A stretch of DNA of 64,000 nt from Dryomyza anilis (Eukaryota > Arthropoda > Insecta > Diptera > Dryomyzidae), in contig OX638130.1 of the NCBI GenBank assembly GCA_951804985.1, positions 130,089,593-130,153,592 on the forward strand. Direction: 5' to 3'. Under the pieces are notes generated by a model. The model saw nothing but the letters and a program-made list of their open reading frames with translations. It was not told where the DNA came from and did no database searches. This document shows positions 46,311-57,795 of this stretch, in pieces. The position numbers and the translations under genes are program-made. The first letter of the stretch is position 1. Each line of letters starts with the position of its first letter.

Positions 46311-47323
46311 TTATTTCTGCTTGTATTTTAAAATGCATTGTATTTTGTACACCATTTAATTTAGATGCCAACCTGACGACGCAGGTCTTGTTGAATATCT
46401 CTAGAGCTTTTCGTGAGTTTGCAGTTTGTGAGTTAGAGTAGTGGCTTCAGTCTGAGGCAGGCAAATTAAATGTTTCCCGTATATATCAAACGATTTATAT
46501 TTTTTGCAAATATCAAATATATTCGTTAAATGGATTATAAAAATTTTGGAATCTTCAATATTTCTTTCGTATTTATTCTCTACAAAAAAATTGCGGCACA
46601 ATCTTCGATTTTGAAAATTTACAAAGAATTCGATAACGTCTTTCTTACATTCAAGAAACGAGACAGTTTATGACAGTTATATATTTGTTTTATACAAGAA
46701 ACAGATACAAAATACTGGCACGAATTTGAGAATTCTTGGCTTCCAGATAAAAAGCCTCACATGCATTCGCGAATTGGTTCCCTGAGACCCAAAAATCAAG
46801 TTCGTTTTATATAACGTTTTTATTTTTGTTTTTCTTTGTTTCGCTCAAATATTTTTGACCTAAAATTCCAAAAATACAGACGAATTCACCATCATCAATT
46901 TGATATTCTACAAGTTACTCGCAGATCGAGAAATTTTTGAGGGGAAAATTTGTAGCATAAAAATATCTTGCACAAGCTCAAGCAATGGATACCTATTTCC
47001 GGAGGCTTGAAGTGTTATGATATTCCAAACTCTGTCTCTGGTTTTTTTTAAACATGTTGTTTCTCTTTTCTATCTATGAAACTACATCCGGACTACATTT
47101 TGTCTGAAAACTGAGGGACATTCAAGCTGCGCTGTAGGCAGGTTGCTGTCATTCATAATAGAGACAATGACAACAATTGCAGTAACGACAACGAGGCCGT
47201 TGAGTGCGATGACAACGACGACGCAGGATTTGAAATATGTTGGCGGCAGTAACTTCAGCAGAAGAGTAACTCCAGCAGAAGAGCAATTTTGAAGAGTTGT
47301 TATTTCTACAAAACTAAAACAAG

Positions 47324-47990
47324 GGGAAAATTTAGTGAAAATTTGAAATTCTAAAAATTTTTAATTTTAGTGAAAATTTTAAATATTTGTGAAAATTTTA
47401 AATATTTGTGAAAAGTTTAAATTTTTCTGAAAATTTTAAATTTTAGTGAAAATTTTAAATTGTAGTGAAAATTTGAAATTTTAGTAAAAATTTGAAATTT
47501 TAGTAAAAATTTTAAATTCAAGTAAAAATTTAGTGAAAATTTGAAATTTTAGTGAAAATTTGAAATTTTAGTGAAAATTTGAAATTTTAGTAAAAATTTT
47601 AGTGAAAATTTGAAATTTTAGTGAAAATTTGAAATTTTAGTAAAAATTTTAAATTCAAGTGAAAATTTGAAATTTTGGTAATAATTTGAAATTTTGGTAA
47701 AAATTTGAAATTTTGGTAAAAATTTGAAATTTTGGTAAAAATTTGAAATTTTGGTAAAAATTTGAAATTTTGGTAAAAATTTGAAATTTTTGTGAAAATT
47801 TAAAGTTTTTTGAAATTTTAGAGAAAATTTTAAATTTTTAGTGAATATTTGAAATTCAGTGAAAATTTTAAATTTTATTGAAAATTTCCAATATCAGTGA
47901 TAATTTCAAATTTAAAATTTTTGTGAAAATCTCAAATTTTAGTGAATATTTCAAATTTTAATGAAATTTGGAAATTTTAGTGTAATTTGG
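47324..47990. repeat. 19-bp AT-rich minisatellite
   Basis: About 30 tandem copies of a unit close to GAAATTTTAGTGAAAATTT (19 bases). There is a homogeneous subarray of the variant GAAATTTTGGTAAAAATTT at ~47665-47790, and more degraded units at both edges. No coding frame is implied. Confidence 0.85.
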
Positions 47991-48039
47991 AAATTTTAGA
48001 TTAATTTAGATTTAATTAACTGAAATCGACCGACACCTA

Positions 48040-48700
48040 ACAGTGGCGGAATCTGCAAAAAATAACCGGATGCGGTTCAAAACGACCGCATGTTTGTTGC
48101 CATTGTTTGGCTTTGTTGTGCCGTTGTTGGCCTTGCTGTGGCGATGATGGTAACAACAGCAGCAGCCCATTAACAAAACTACCATGCACCATGTTCTAAC
48201 TTCGCATTGGAACTGCGAACGACAGGATGCTTTAAAATTTTGTCACCGAAGCACTTAATGCGCTCAAAAGGCCCAGAAAAGAAAGGCAACGAAAGGCCAA
48301 AGAGTTTTGCGTGTGACACTCAACCCTGCAATGTGCAACGCGTGAATTAAAGCCTAAAAAAAAGAGCAGCTTCTTTAATGCATAACAATGATCAACAAAA
48401 AAGAAGAGAGGAGGGGGAGGTGGATCGAGTTAGGCTGGCTGCAGTGTGCACAAAAGCTTAAAAATGTGCGACAACAACAATGCAAAAGTCGGTCAATCAA
48501 ACGAAGCGCACCGACGAAGTAACAGACTTCAACGACATCGGAACAGCTGCTGCTTCTTTCTGTTGCTGCTGCTGTCGACGCTTTAAACAAAAAAAAAAAT
48601 GCAGCAGCTTTTGCGGCGCTAAAGCATCAAATGTAGCACAACAAGAAAAAGAAGCAACGTAGATGAGTGCGGAACGCATTGGAAATGAAACAAATACGCA
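48040..48700. other. CAG/CAA-rich, moderately GC DNA upstream of the putative first exon
   Basis: Contains GCCGTTGTTGGCC, CAGCAGCAGCCC, GAGGAGGGGGAGGTGG (48405-48420) and GTTGCTGCTGCTGTCG runs. Short open frames on both strands read through triplet repeats and are not supported as genes. It fits promoter-proximal fly DNA. Confidence 0.4.
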
Positions 48701-50619
48701 GTGCTTTCATTCATAAACAGTGAGCTTTGCGTTGTGGCAGGACTTTGTTGTATCAAACGGCTGCGCTTTGAGGCGCACGAGAGGCACGCGAGAGCGTCGC
48801 TCATGCGGCACTCGTTCATCCTCGTGCTTCGGCAGCGCAGGATGGCGCAACTTCGGAAAGCTCGCTGACGATTGGCGAGTGCGTTGCGAGTGGCGCCTGC
48901 ACTCGTTTAGTTTCGTAAAGGATATCAACGGTTACGGTGTTACGTTGCGGCTCAATAACGACGTCGTTGTCTTTGTCTTCGTCCTCGCAAAGTGTTAAAC
49001 GTGCGTCAAGTGTTGGCCGGCAGCTCAGCGGTACAGCGGCGGTTGCGTAAGCAGGGCTTTGGGCGGCATTATAAAGTCAAGAAAGCCTATGAAACAACGT
49101 TAGGCAGAAGTTAGGCAAAAATTAGGCAAAAGTGCGTTCGATTGAACATAGCTGGGTGCTACTTTCGCCGCTCCAAAGGCAGTTGAAACTCAGCAATTGA
49201 GTCTCGCATGTCGGGTGCGTTCGTGTAGCCAAATAAAACGCGGTCTCTGGCACACGCAACGTCAGGACTTTTGAACGCACAACAAGTTATGCTCAAAGCA
49301 GTTCTAACTGAGGCTCAATAAATCAATCACCCCTCTCCCCCCAAAATGTGTGTCAATGCAATAAAAAAAAAACTATTTGTTGCAGCACACTTTTAGGCGC
49401 CCAAACATTTTTAACCCCGAGCTCACTCAAAACTTTAGGGCAAATAAAACAAATTAACAAAAAATAAAAACACGAGAGCGCAAAACTCAAGTGAAATGTA
49501 AAATGCCGTTGACAAAGTTTCAGCACACAACTTAAGACTTAAGTGAATTTTTGCTGCGACCGAAAGAGAATAAATAAAATTGCAATTGCACCGCCGCACA
49601 GCAACTTAGCCCAGCAAACAGCTGTAGCTAGCGGGTGGCTCTTGCAGAGTGCAAAGTTCATGCGTCAAGTGAAACTTTTCAATGCAAAATAAAACACTTG
49701 ATTGTCGTTGAATAAAAACATGCGTCGTGTTTCATGTCAAGTGGGCGGTGGCTGCGACTGCGAATGCGGCTTCGGCGGTGCCGGTCGCGAAATGACCTCG
49801 TAAAGTGATGTCGAAAAATTGTCACGTCTGAAATTACGAATTACGAACCTGTTTTAAATTTTAACGCGTCCCCGCGAAATAAAATATGCGTCAACAAAAC
49901 CGTGAAATACTTCAACACTCTACAAATTACAGCAGAAATAAATAAAAATAAAAAATAAATAAATAAAATAAAAGATACGAAAACAAAGCGCCAACAACTC
50001 ACATAAGAAATAAAGATAAAACCGAAAACAAGGACACGCCGGGACATTCAAACGGAGTCCTTTAGTCGCTCGGCTGGCATCGTGGTGCGCATGAAGTGAA
50101 ATCCTGAAAAGAAATCGAAATCGAAAGCGCGGCTTCTGGGTATTTTGTGCGAACATAAAATACGCCATAAATAAACGAATGAAAGCATTTTAAAAATTTA
50201 CAACAGTGAAGTGCAGTGAAAGCAATTGAAGCAAACAAAAAGTGTAAAAAAAACCAACAGAAAACATCTAAAATTTGTTAAATAAAAATGTGCGAATAAA
50301 AACAAAAATTGTATAAAACATCTCCATCTCGATCTCGTTTTGTGTGCTAAGCAAGTGTGTGACAATCTGGACGACAGGCAGCCATAATATCAAATACCAC
50401 CTACCACTCCAGCAGTACCACCCACTATCACAACAGCACCCAGAGCATCAGCTGCAGCAGTAAAAGTAGCAGCAGCAGCCGCACCACCAGCATCTTCATC
50501 CTGCGACATTCTGCAGCAGTCATAAAAACCAATTATTGTGTGTTATATTTGACAAGGACTTTTTGGGGAAAAACTCGGTGCGTGCCATCTTTGTGTGCTG
50601 TCAACGTAGACATTTAAAG
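48700..50619 (+). promoter_or_regulatory. Putative promoter region and 5' untranslated exon ending in a splice donor
   Basis: 48760-48960 is the most GC-rich part of the window, with GAGAG/GCGAGAG motifs. TATAAA-like and initiator-like sequences are scattered over 49030-49330. From ~49,480 to 50,619 the DNA has the A-rich, CAG/CAC-rich texture of a long fly 5' leader (AAGTGTAAAAAAAACC, AGCAGCAGCAGCCGC). It ends at TTTAAAG|GTAAATAAG, with GT at 50620-50621. After it the composition returns to AT-rich intron-like DNA. The start site and the downstream coding exons are not identifiable, so the gene is unknown. A long noncoding RNA is an alternative. Confidence 0.45.
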
Positions 50620-50639
50620 GTAAATAAGTCACTCAGTCA

Positions 50640-51690
50640 GTTGTCGGAGTTGTGTTATATTTAAATAGGCATCTGAAATAATGCCTGTGTTTGTCACATA
50701 GGTATCTATTTATTTTTATTTTATTTTTATTGCATAGCTGGTACTTTTAGGGTTATTCGAATTGATACTGATGCTTTTAACTACATTGTTATAGGCCCAG
50801 CTCTTTTTCATATTCTTAGCACGATCTTAGCATTGACAAAGTATGTCTATATACTTATAGACCTGATTTATATAGATCTTGTGTTAGAGAATCTGACTCG
50901 TTATCAAATTTGACAATTTCGGGTTTGAAAAGGGTGTTCATCGGCTATGAAAAGAGTCTTGAAAATGGTATTCATATAGCTTGAATAATAATTGATTTAT
51001 AATATTTTAAAAAATTTAATTTAATAAAATTTTTAATTTAAATTAATAAAATTTTGAATGCTATTGGTTTGTATTTTTTTAGAAATTTAGGTCACAGCAC
51101 TTAGGCATATTCAGAGTCTATCATGAATAATTTTTCCCTCAGAACAGAATTTTATATGAAAGACAATTTTTATTTCCGTACAATTTCCGTATATTCCCTA
51201 CATTTTGTGGTTAATATCACCACGAGCGCACATACTCAAGTAGGGATTCGAACCCAATACTTTTAGAATGAAAATCCAATGCGCATTAGACTGACAATGC
51301 ATGTTCATGATTTCAAATCGAGAAAAGGTCAACCCCTAAAAATGCTTTATTATATGAGAAAATCAATGTGGAAAATTTTTATCAAAATCCGTATGACCCG
51401 CCGGGACTTCAAAGTTCGAGTTTTGGTACCCAGCAATAAAAAAGTGGATATGCCAAGTGTGATTATTATAACAGACACTTTTAGCATTTTTTTGTTTTGT
51501 TCAGTATTTAAAAAATCGACAATAAAAAAAAACAATTTTTATTTATATTCACATTTGACAGTTGAAGCTGAATGTTTTTGTAAATCAAATCGGAGTTTTC
51601 AGGTTGTACTCAGAGTGTTTGCAACTCTGATAATACACGGGCTTCTCCGGTTTTTACTGAACACTGCTCTGAATTGATTTACAAAACGCC
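50640..51690. other. Intron-like AT-rich DNA with a SINE-like remnant
   Basis: No gene is supported. On the minus strand at 51310-51120 there is a B-box-like GGGTTCGAATCCC (51256-51244), preceded by GTCAGTCTAATGCGCATTGG (a possible A-box region) and followed by TTCTGAGGGAAAAAT. This is a probable decayed tRNA-derived SINE. The frame at 51279-51677 overlaps it and has no family resemblance. Confidence 0.4.
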
Positions 51691-51696
51691 CATTGG

Positions 51697-51875
51697 ATGA
51701 AAAACAATAAACATTTGCTTTTTAATGTTATATTTTACGGTAATTTCATAAAATAATGTTGGATTTTTGATACATTAAATTTTGATATATAACATATGAA
51801 ACACAATGGTTTTCTTTAAAACTTTCGTCAAAAAAATAATCATGTGACTGCCAGACGATTTGTTTGGAGTGACAG
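51697..51875. repeat. Dispersed repeat: unoccupied copy of the MITE target at 54.4 kb
   Basis: AATAAACATTTGCTTTTTTA, ATGTTATATTTTACGG, TTTCATAAAATAATGTT, GAAACACAATGGTTTTCTTT and AACTTTCGTCAAAA match in order 54356-54377 joined to 54921-55075. The join corresponds to the single TTA at 51722-51724. Confidence 0.75.
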
Positions 51876-52021
51876 CTTAAACTACTATTGAATTTACTAC
51901 TATTGTTAAGTATTATTTGTGTTACACTTTATAAACTAATGTATTTAAAGTTGACAGAATTCAGTAAATTCTGTCGGAAATAGTTCTTAATCATTTTTAT
52001 TATATTCGTATTAGATTCTTA

Positions 52022-52337
52022 CTACATAATAATAATAGCTTGGCACTACAGTTCTATAAGAACTTAGGCCGAGCTCTCTCATCATTTCGAGCTGTGCGTG
52101 TTATATTTGAACTCAAAGAGGTGGGACCTACACTTTATTGCCTAATCCGAACGGCGGGTGAGAGCTTTTCATAGGCAATGTTTTACTCTCGTAGGTTTGC
52201 CATTTACTGCCTAGAGGTAGTGCGGTATAGAAAAATATTTCTATGAAAAGATGTTTTGCTAGCCCAGTCCAGGTTTGAACCGGGGACCTCACGGTACGCA
52301 GTTCAACGCACTAAACACTGCGCTACCTCGGCTACAT
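52022..52337 (-). mobile_element. tRNA-derived SINE
   Basis: Read on the minus strand it begins GCCGAGGTAGCGCAGTGTTT (A-box-like, ~52332) and has B-box GGTTCAAACCT about 45 bases later (52273-52263), as in a tRNA head. A ~200-base unrelated body follows, then a short (TTA)n tail (about 52039-52028). CTACAT occurs directly at both borders (52022-52027 and 52332-52337), a plausible target-site duplication. The anticodon arm is not convincing, so this is a retroposon and not a working tRNA gene. Confidence 0.72.
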
Positions 52338-52339
52338 GA

Positions 52340-54350
52340 CAATAAATTTTAATATCCTTAAAAAATGGGTCAATACCGCACAATAGGCGTATTGTTATTT
52401 TGTACATAGCCGATGATTAATTGAGTACAACTAAAAATAAATCAATTGTATATTTTTAAGTTATTTTAATCGATACACCTTCAATTTTAACTCAATTATC
52501 AAACGTATTTTGTACTTTAAGTTTCTATAACGGAAATGATTACTCATATCAATTTTTGTCGTGGTATAAATATGCATGATATATAAAATTAAACATTTTA
52601 AAACATGAATTTAATTTAAATTTAATTGGATAAATATATAATTGCATTTTATTAAATTACATAAATTACATTAATGTCCTGTGCTTATTAATTATTTACT
52701 TTTCTAACCATATATGTTAACTTAATGAATACCAAATCGAAACTATTATACACCATTCTTGTGCTTTTAAGCTAAAAATACATTTAATAAGCAGCTTCAT
52801 CCACTGAAAATGTGGTGCCTTCAACTTTTTAATACCTGGTTGTGATATTAGTCCGACGAATCGATACCAAATACTATAATTAGTGAGAGAATCTATTTAA
52901 GAATTTATACACGAAAGTTTTTATTTTTATGCGACGTCCAGTAATGATATGTTGTATGTAATTACAAAAAGTAAAAGTGTACTTAATTGATAAACATATT
53001 TTGTTTAAAACAAAATACAAACCATAACTTAAATTTATAGTTATCCTTAAGATAAAATGTTTCAATTATGGCGGTTTTTTCTATAGAAGTTCTTTTTAAA
53101 GTTTTAATCAAATTGCTTTGGTATGGCATTGTTTTGTATTATTTTTTTGTTGGTATTTTTATTTCTTCTATTCGCCATTAGGTCCGGCATGATTGCACAC
53201 TCGGAAAGTCGTTTTAAGTAAAGTCGAATTAATTATTTAACGCGATTCATTCGGAACTGTCAACGTGCGTCGTTTGTTGAGAACCCGAATAAGGAGAAAC
53301 GAAATAAATTTGAAACTCATTACCGACGGAAAATCTAAGTGGATTCATGGACTATAACGGGGCGGAAATGAAGAAAAAAAAACTGGCTGGGTTTTAAAAT
53401 AACGACTATTGTTAGCAAGCTTTGCTTTTAGCGATTATAATAAAAATGGTTGGCTCCGCAACAAATGAACGAACGAATGAATGAAGGACTGAATGAATAA
53501 ACGACTGAATGAATGAATAAATAAGTGAACAAAAATACTTAGTTGAAAAATATTTTCAATTAGCGTAAAACAAGCGGTTTTGTCTGCTCTGTCCCCTAGA
53601 ACTGAACCATTTCACCCTCTGGTCACAGCCAGAACTGTGCAACAATTCTCTGTTGTGCCTGACAGACCTCCGACCAATATGACGGCGACCAGTGACCGCA
53701 TTATAAAAATGCGATTTTTTTTTACCCGTTCATTGTTAATTCTTTATTTATCGCATTTAACTGCAGTGAACGGAAATTTTTAATAATTTTATTAAAAAAA
53801 AAATAATAATTTTTGACTTTTCAGCATTTTCACAATGGCAGCGCACTGCAAATGTGGTTTTTAATTAAATGTATAGTGATATTTAAAAAGCAAATAATTA
53901 TGGACTATTTTTCATTTATTTTTTGAACGCCTTGTCGAGGCTTAATTGATAAATAATATTTTACGTTAAAAATTAATTAATCCCTTAATTTTGTGAGCGC
54001 CTCAATACGTACAAAAACGATTAATTATTCAATAAATACATTGTAATGTGTAATTGAAAGTTATATTGAAAGTTAAATAAAGCATTAAGAATTAAAATTA
54101 TTTTAATGAGCTATAGGAATACCGAGACAATGCTACACGTATTTGAAATCATTTAAATTTAATGAACACTTTTTGAAATTGAAGCATTTTATTTTCAATT
54201 CAGCATAAATTGTACAATATTTAAAAGAAAACTTCAATTTTGACATTTTAGTTATTTTAATTAGAAAAATTTTGCTTAATAATAGCGAAATTCTACTAGA
54301 ATTAATATTTCCTTATTTTAAGAAAAGAGTTCATACAGATATGAAATAAT
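52340..54350. other. AT-rich DNA without a supported gene
   Basis: 53450-53530 holds a GAATGAATGAA-type run. 53580-53790 has moderate GC and a plus-strand frame whose last 24 residues look like a signal peptide (Met-Arg-Phe-Phe-Phe..Leu-Leu-Ile-Leu), but no good donor follows. The rest is AT-rich. Confidence 0.35.
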
Positions 54351-54377
54351 TTATTAAAATAAACATCTGCTTCTTTA

Positions 54378-54920
54378 GGGTCAGTTTATCAGTGCTCGTT
54401 TAAACTCCGTTTAATTAATCTTCCCTTTAAATTAAACGTCGTTTAATTTTGTTAGCAGTTTTTCAGTGATAGTTTAAAATGAACACAGACCAAGACAATA
54501 CATATGGCACCACAGGCAAATGACAATTAATTCTCTCGATTTTGACTTCTGATAAATGTCATTCAAAATTAAATAAATAAAAAAAAATTGTTTCAGAAAA
54601 ATAAAATTAATATATTTTTAAATTTAAAGAAGAGATCGAGCAACTAAGTGCACGTGATCCCTTTTTTTGATGCATAATATGCATAAATACAAACATTATT
54701 AATAATTTGTGAAAAACAGCGCAGCGACAAAAAATAGTGAAAGTGTTGTAAAAAAAATTCATGTCAAATACTTTGAAAGTTTAAACGTAGTTTAAACCAT
54801 CAGCATCGGTCGTTTAAACTAAGTTTAAGCGACGGTTGAAGTTCACTGAAAAAATCGATTTTGATTTTAAACGAAGTTTAAACCACAAACAAAGTTCAAC
54901 TATCACTGAAAAACTGGCCC
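54378..54920. mobile_element. PIF/Harbinger-like MITE (543 bp) with TTA target duplication
   Basis: Inverted ends GGGTCAGTTTATCAGTG and GGGCCAGTTTTTCAGTG (read from 54920), flanked by TTA at 54375-54377 and 54921-54923. Inside are several GTTTAAAC / AAACGTCGTTTAA motifs in both orientations. TTA/TAA target duplication and GGGCC-type ends are characteristic of PIF/Harbinger MITEs. The unoccupied target copy at 51697-51875 confirms the borders. No coding frame. Confidence 0.8.
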
Positions 54921-55766
54921 TTAATGTTATATTTTTCGGGTAATTTCATAAAATAATGTTCAATTTTTGATATATCAAATTTATATATATGAAACACAAT
55001 GGTTTTCTTTAGAACTTTCGTCAAAACAAATAACATAAGGAATCGTGCGACTGCCAAATGAATCGTTTAGAGTCATCGCGCCCAAAAATTGGTATAATGT
55101 AAAATATACTTTTCGTTCGATTTTGCGTTTAAGAGATATATTTTTAACATAATCGTAAATAAAAGCCAAAACATATCGTCAAATATTTCATTTTAATTTT
55201 AATTCCCCAAAAAAACTCAGAAATGAAAAAAAAAAAACACCGACGGAATTAACAAATCAAAAATTCTATAACTGGAATTTGTGACGAATTCGTTTTCGTT
55301 CCGTTTTACGTTACAGGGAGTTGATTCAGAAAAATGCTGTTACTCGTATTTCTGACATATTTTTGAAAATTTTTTGAAAAAATTAAATTTGTATACGAAA
55401 ATAAAAACATATATTTTTTTTAAATTCGATATCTATAACGACAACAATAGCGATGGCTTTCTGGATAAATTTTATTTTAACAAAATCCTAAAGTTTTTCG
55501 TCTAATTATAGATATCGTGTCCATATCATTAACATATCCTTTGTTTTTCTTGAAAGTAATTGATGAATATTTTTGCGATAATATTTTTGTTGTTTCTTGA
55601 AATTGTTCTAAGGTTTTAAAATAACTGGACTTTTATTAGTTTGTATTTGTCGTAAACTTTTCATATCATGATGAAATCATAAAGAGAAATCATTAAGACG
55701 AAATCGTATTTTAAAGAACCAAATTAAACATTCTAGATCAGTCACAGACGTGAATTTCTTTGACCC

Positions 55767-55899
55767 TACACCCATAAAATTCCCTCAAATCCCATTAAAA
55801 TTGGTCAATAGGACAATTATTGAAATAATATTTTATCCTATTGACTATTTTTAATAGTAAAAAACTATTATTTACATAGTATTTTTTTTTCTGGGTGTA
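55767..55899. mobile_element. 133-bp TACACCCA MITE
   Basis: TACACCCATAAAATT at the left and TACACCCAGAAAAAAA read from the right form inverted ends, and ATTGGTCAATAGGAC / ATAGTCAATAGGATA are paired inside. A same-family copy begins at 16302. Confidence 0.6.
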
Positions 55900-55959
55900 T
55901 CAAACATTTGACGATAATTTATAAATTCGATGAAATAATGATATAATTTTAAAATATTT

Positions 55960-56265
55960 TGAAATGGAAAAACCTTCTACATATTGATGAATTTCGTTCT
56001 TCCGACCATGATTCATTGTATTGAAGAAGACTTCATAATATTTTAAACTACAAAACATCAATATTATGAATTCATTATTAATTTGATGAACGACTGAAAA
56101 CGTGTTCTTCAATATGATGAATGACTGAAAAAATGTTATCCAATTTGATGAAGTGCATGCGAAGACTACGTTTCATCCTATTAATGAACAAATCATTAAA
56201 CACAACATAATGTACATCATATTGAAGAATGTTATTCATCAAACCGAATTTCAACCAAAATATTT
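55960..56265. mobile_element. MITE family 'ATGAA-rich', third copy
   Basis: TTGATGAATTTCGTTCTTCC, ACCATGATTCATTGTATTG, AACATCAATATTATGAATTC, TACGTTTCATCCTATTAATG and CATCATATTGAAGAATG follow the order of 21386-21888. It lacks that copy's last ~230 bases. Confidence 0.55.
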
Positions 56266-56269
56266 ATTT

Positions 56270-57790
56270 TTTCGTTCATTTTTGTCTTATTTAGAGTTCT
56301 CAAGTGATTTGAATTTATTATTTCTTTTATAATGCTCGCTCAAAATGCATAGACTAGTAAAATGTTTTCTAATATATTTATTTATAATAACGACTTTTAT
56401 TAATAGAAAATATATTCAAAAAAATATTTTTGAAATATTTTTTTAAATATTTATTTTTGGGAACATTTTTTTTTACGGGAATATTTTTTTTTTATTTCGG
56501 AAAAAAATTCATTTTTTTTTTATTTAAAAAAAATCTTTTTGTATTAAAAAAAATATATATTTTTATTTAAAAAATAAAATATTTTGTTGTTGAAAAAAAT
56601 ATTTTTTATAAAATATTTTAATAGGAACATTTTTTTCGGAAATATTTAAAAAAATGTTTTTACTTTGAAAAAAAAAACAACATTTTGTATATGCTTTTTT
56701 AACATTTTTATATTTTTTTTTTTCAAATGAAACGAAGAAAAGTTTCAAACTATTATTTTTTGAACAAATTGTGTACGAAAACACAAATGGATCTGTCTCA
56801 AAGAGACATAGACAACTACCAAAAGCACTTGGGAAAATCCGTTGTTCAGTGTTTTCACAAATACTGGTTAAGATTAACACAGTATGTTTGTTAAGTTTTC
56901 GTAAACTTTTATTGATGTACGTGCTTTCGGAACCTCAGTGAAACTTTTCACTTGGATACAAATTTGAAATGCAAAAAAAAATATCACTCTAAACTTATTT
57001 TCTCGTAATATTCTTATTTTTTAATTAAATAAAAACATTTGAGTGCGCGAAATCAGACACGTTTCGTGTGAGCGAATATGAGCTCATGGAATATTGAAAC
57101 CAATACGCACTACACTCGAGCATGTGTTTGTGGCACCCACATTTCTAAATAAAATAAAATAATTGCACATAAAAACAAAGTTATTTCAGAGCCAAATGAA
57201 GCAGAGGAAATGCAATAAAATGGTTTCGATCCTGCAGACACCTCGCAAGAACAGCCTGCGCTTCCTTGGGCTTCGCTCTCGTCCTCGAACGAACGCATCC
57301 TTGTTATTCGCAAGTAATTTTCGGCTGCTGCCAGAGTATGTGTGAATGTGTTTTAAAACAAATAACATAAAATAAAAGTAACACGATATGCGTGCCACGC
57401 GTCCTTTCCGTTGTTGCCACAAATTTGATGCTGCAACTTAGGCAACAAAAATGGCTCTCAATGTGTATTGTTGTTGGCATTGAAATAAATTTGGTTCATT
57501 TTATATTTTGAGCTTGCACGGATGCTCTTCTCGTTGCCGATGCCGTTTCGTTATGAACCAGAATTCTTGAGAATAAAATCAAGCAACATTTCTTCTGTAA
57601 GATTTTTATGTTTTATTTATTGCGCACCCATCAAACAACATTTTATAAAATAGTTATATTTCAATTTTTGAAATGTTTTTGAAATTTAGTACTCAAATAA
57701 GGGCTCAGAAAATTATAATTTAGAATATTATAGAATTTAAAATACTTTAATAGCAATAAAAGAAACGATATCTTAACGATATCAACATGA
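56270..57790. other. AT-rich block, then a short higher-GC island
   Basis: 56390-56740 is almost pure A/T with TTTTTT and AAATATTTTT runs. 57180-57420 has higher GC and open frames on both strands (for example a minus-strand ATG at ~57298 followed by an acidic, then Cys-containing stretch with a GAG|GTGTCT donor-like site), but nothing I can identify. Confidence 0.3.
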
Positions 57791-57795
57791 TTCGT

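Noticed and set aside
52265..52337. A functional tRNA gene on the minus strand
   Set aside because: A and B boxes are present, but the acceptor and anticodon stems do not pair properly and a SINE body and A/T tail follow.
53580..53783. Frame ending in a signal-peptide-like segment
   Set aside because: The true ATG is uncertain, the only donor-like site (GCA|GTGAAC) is weak, and nothing upstream marks a promoter.
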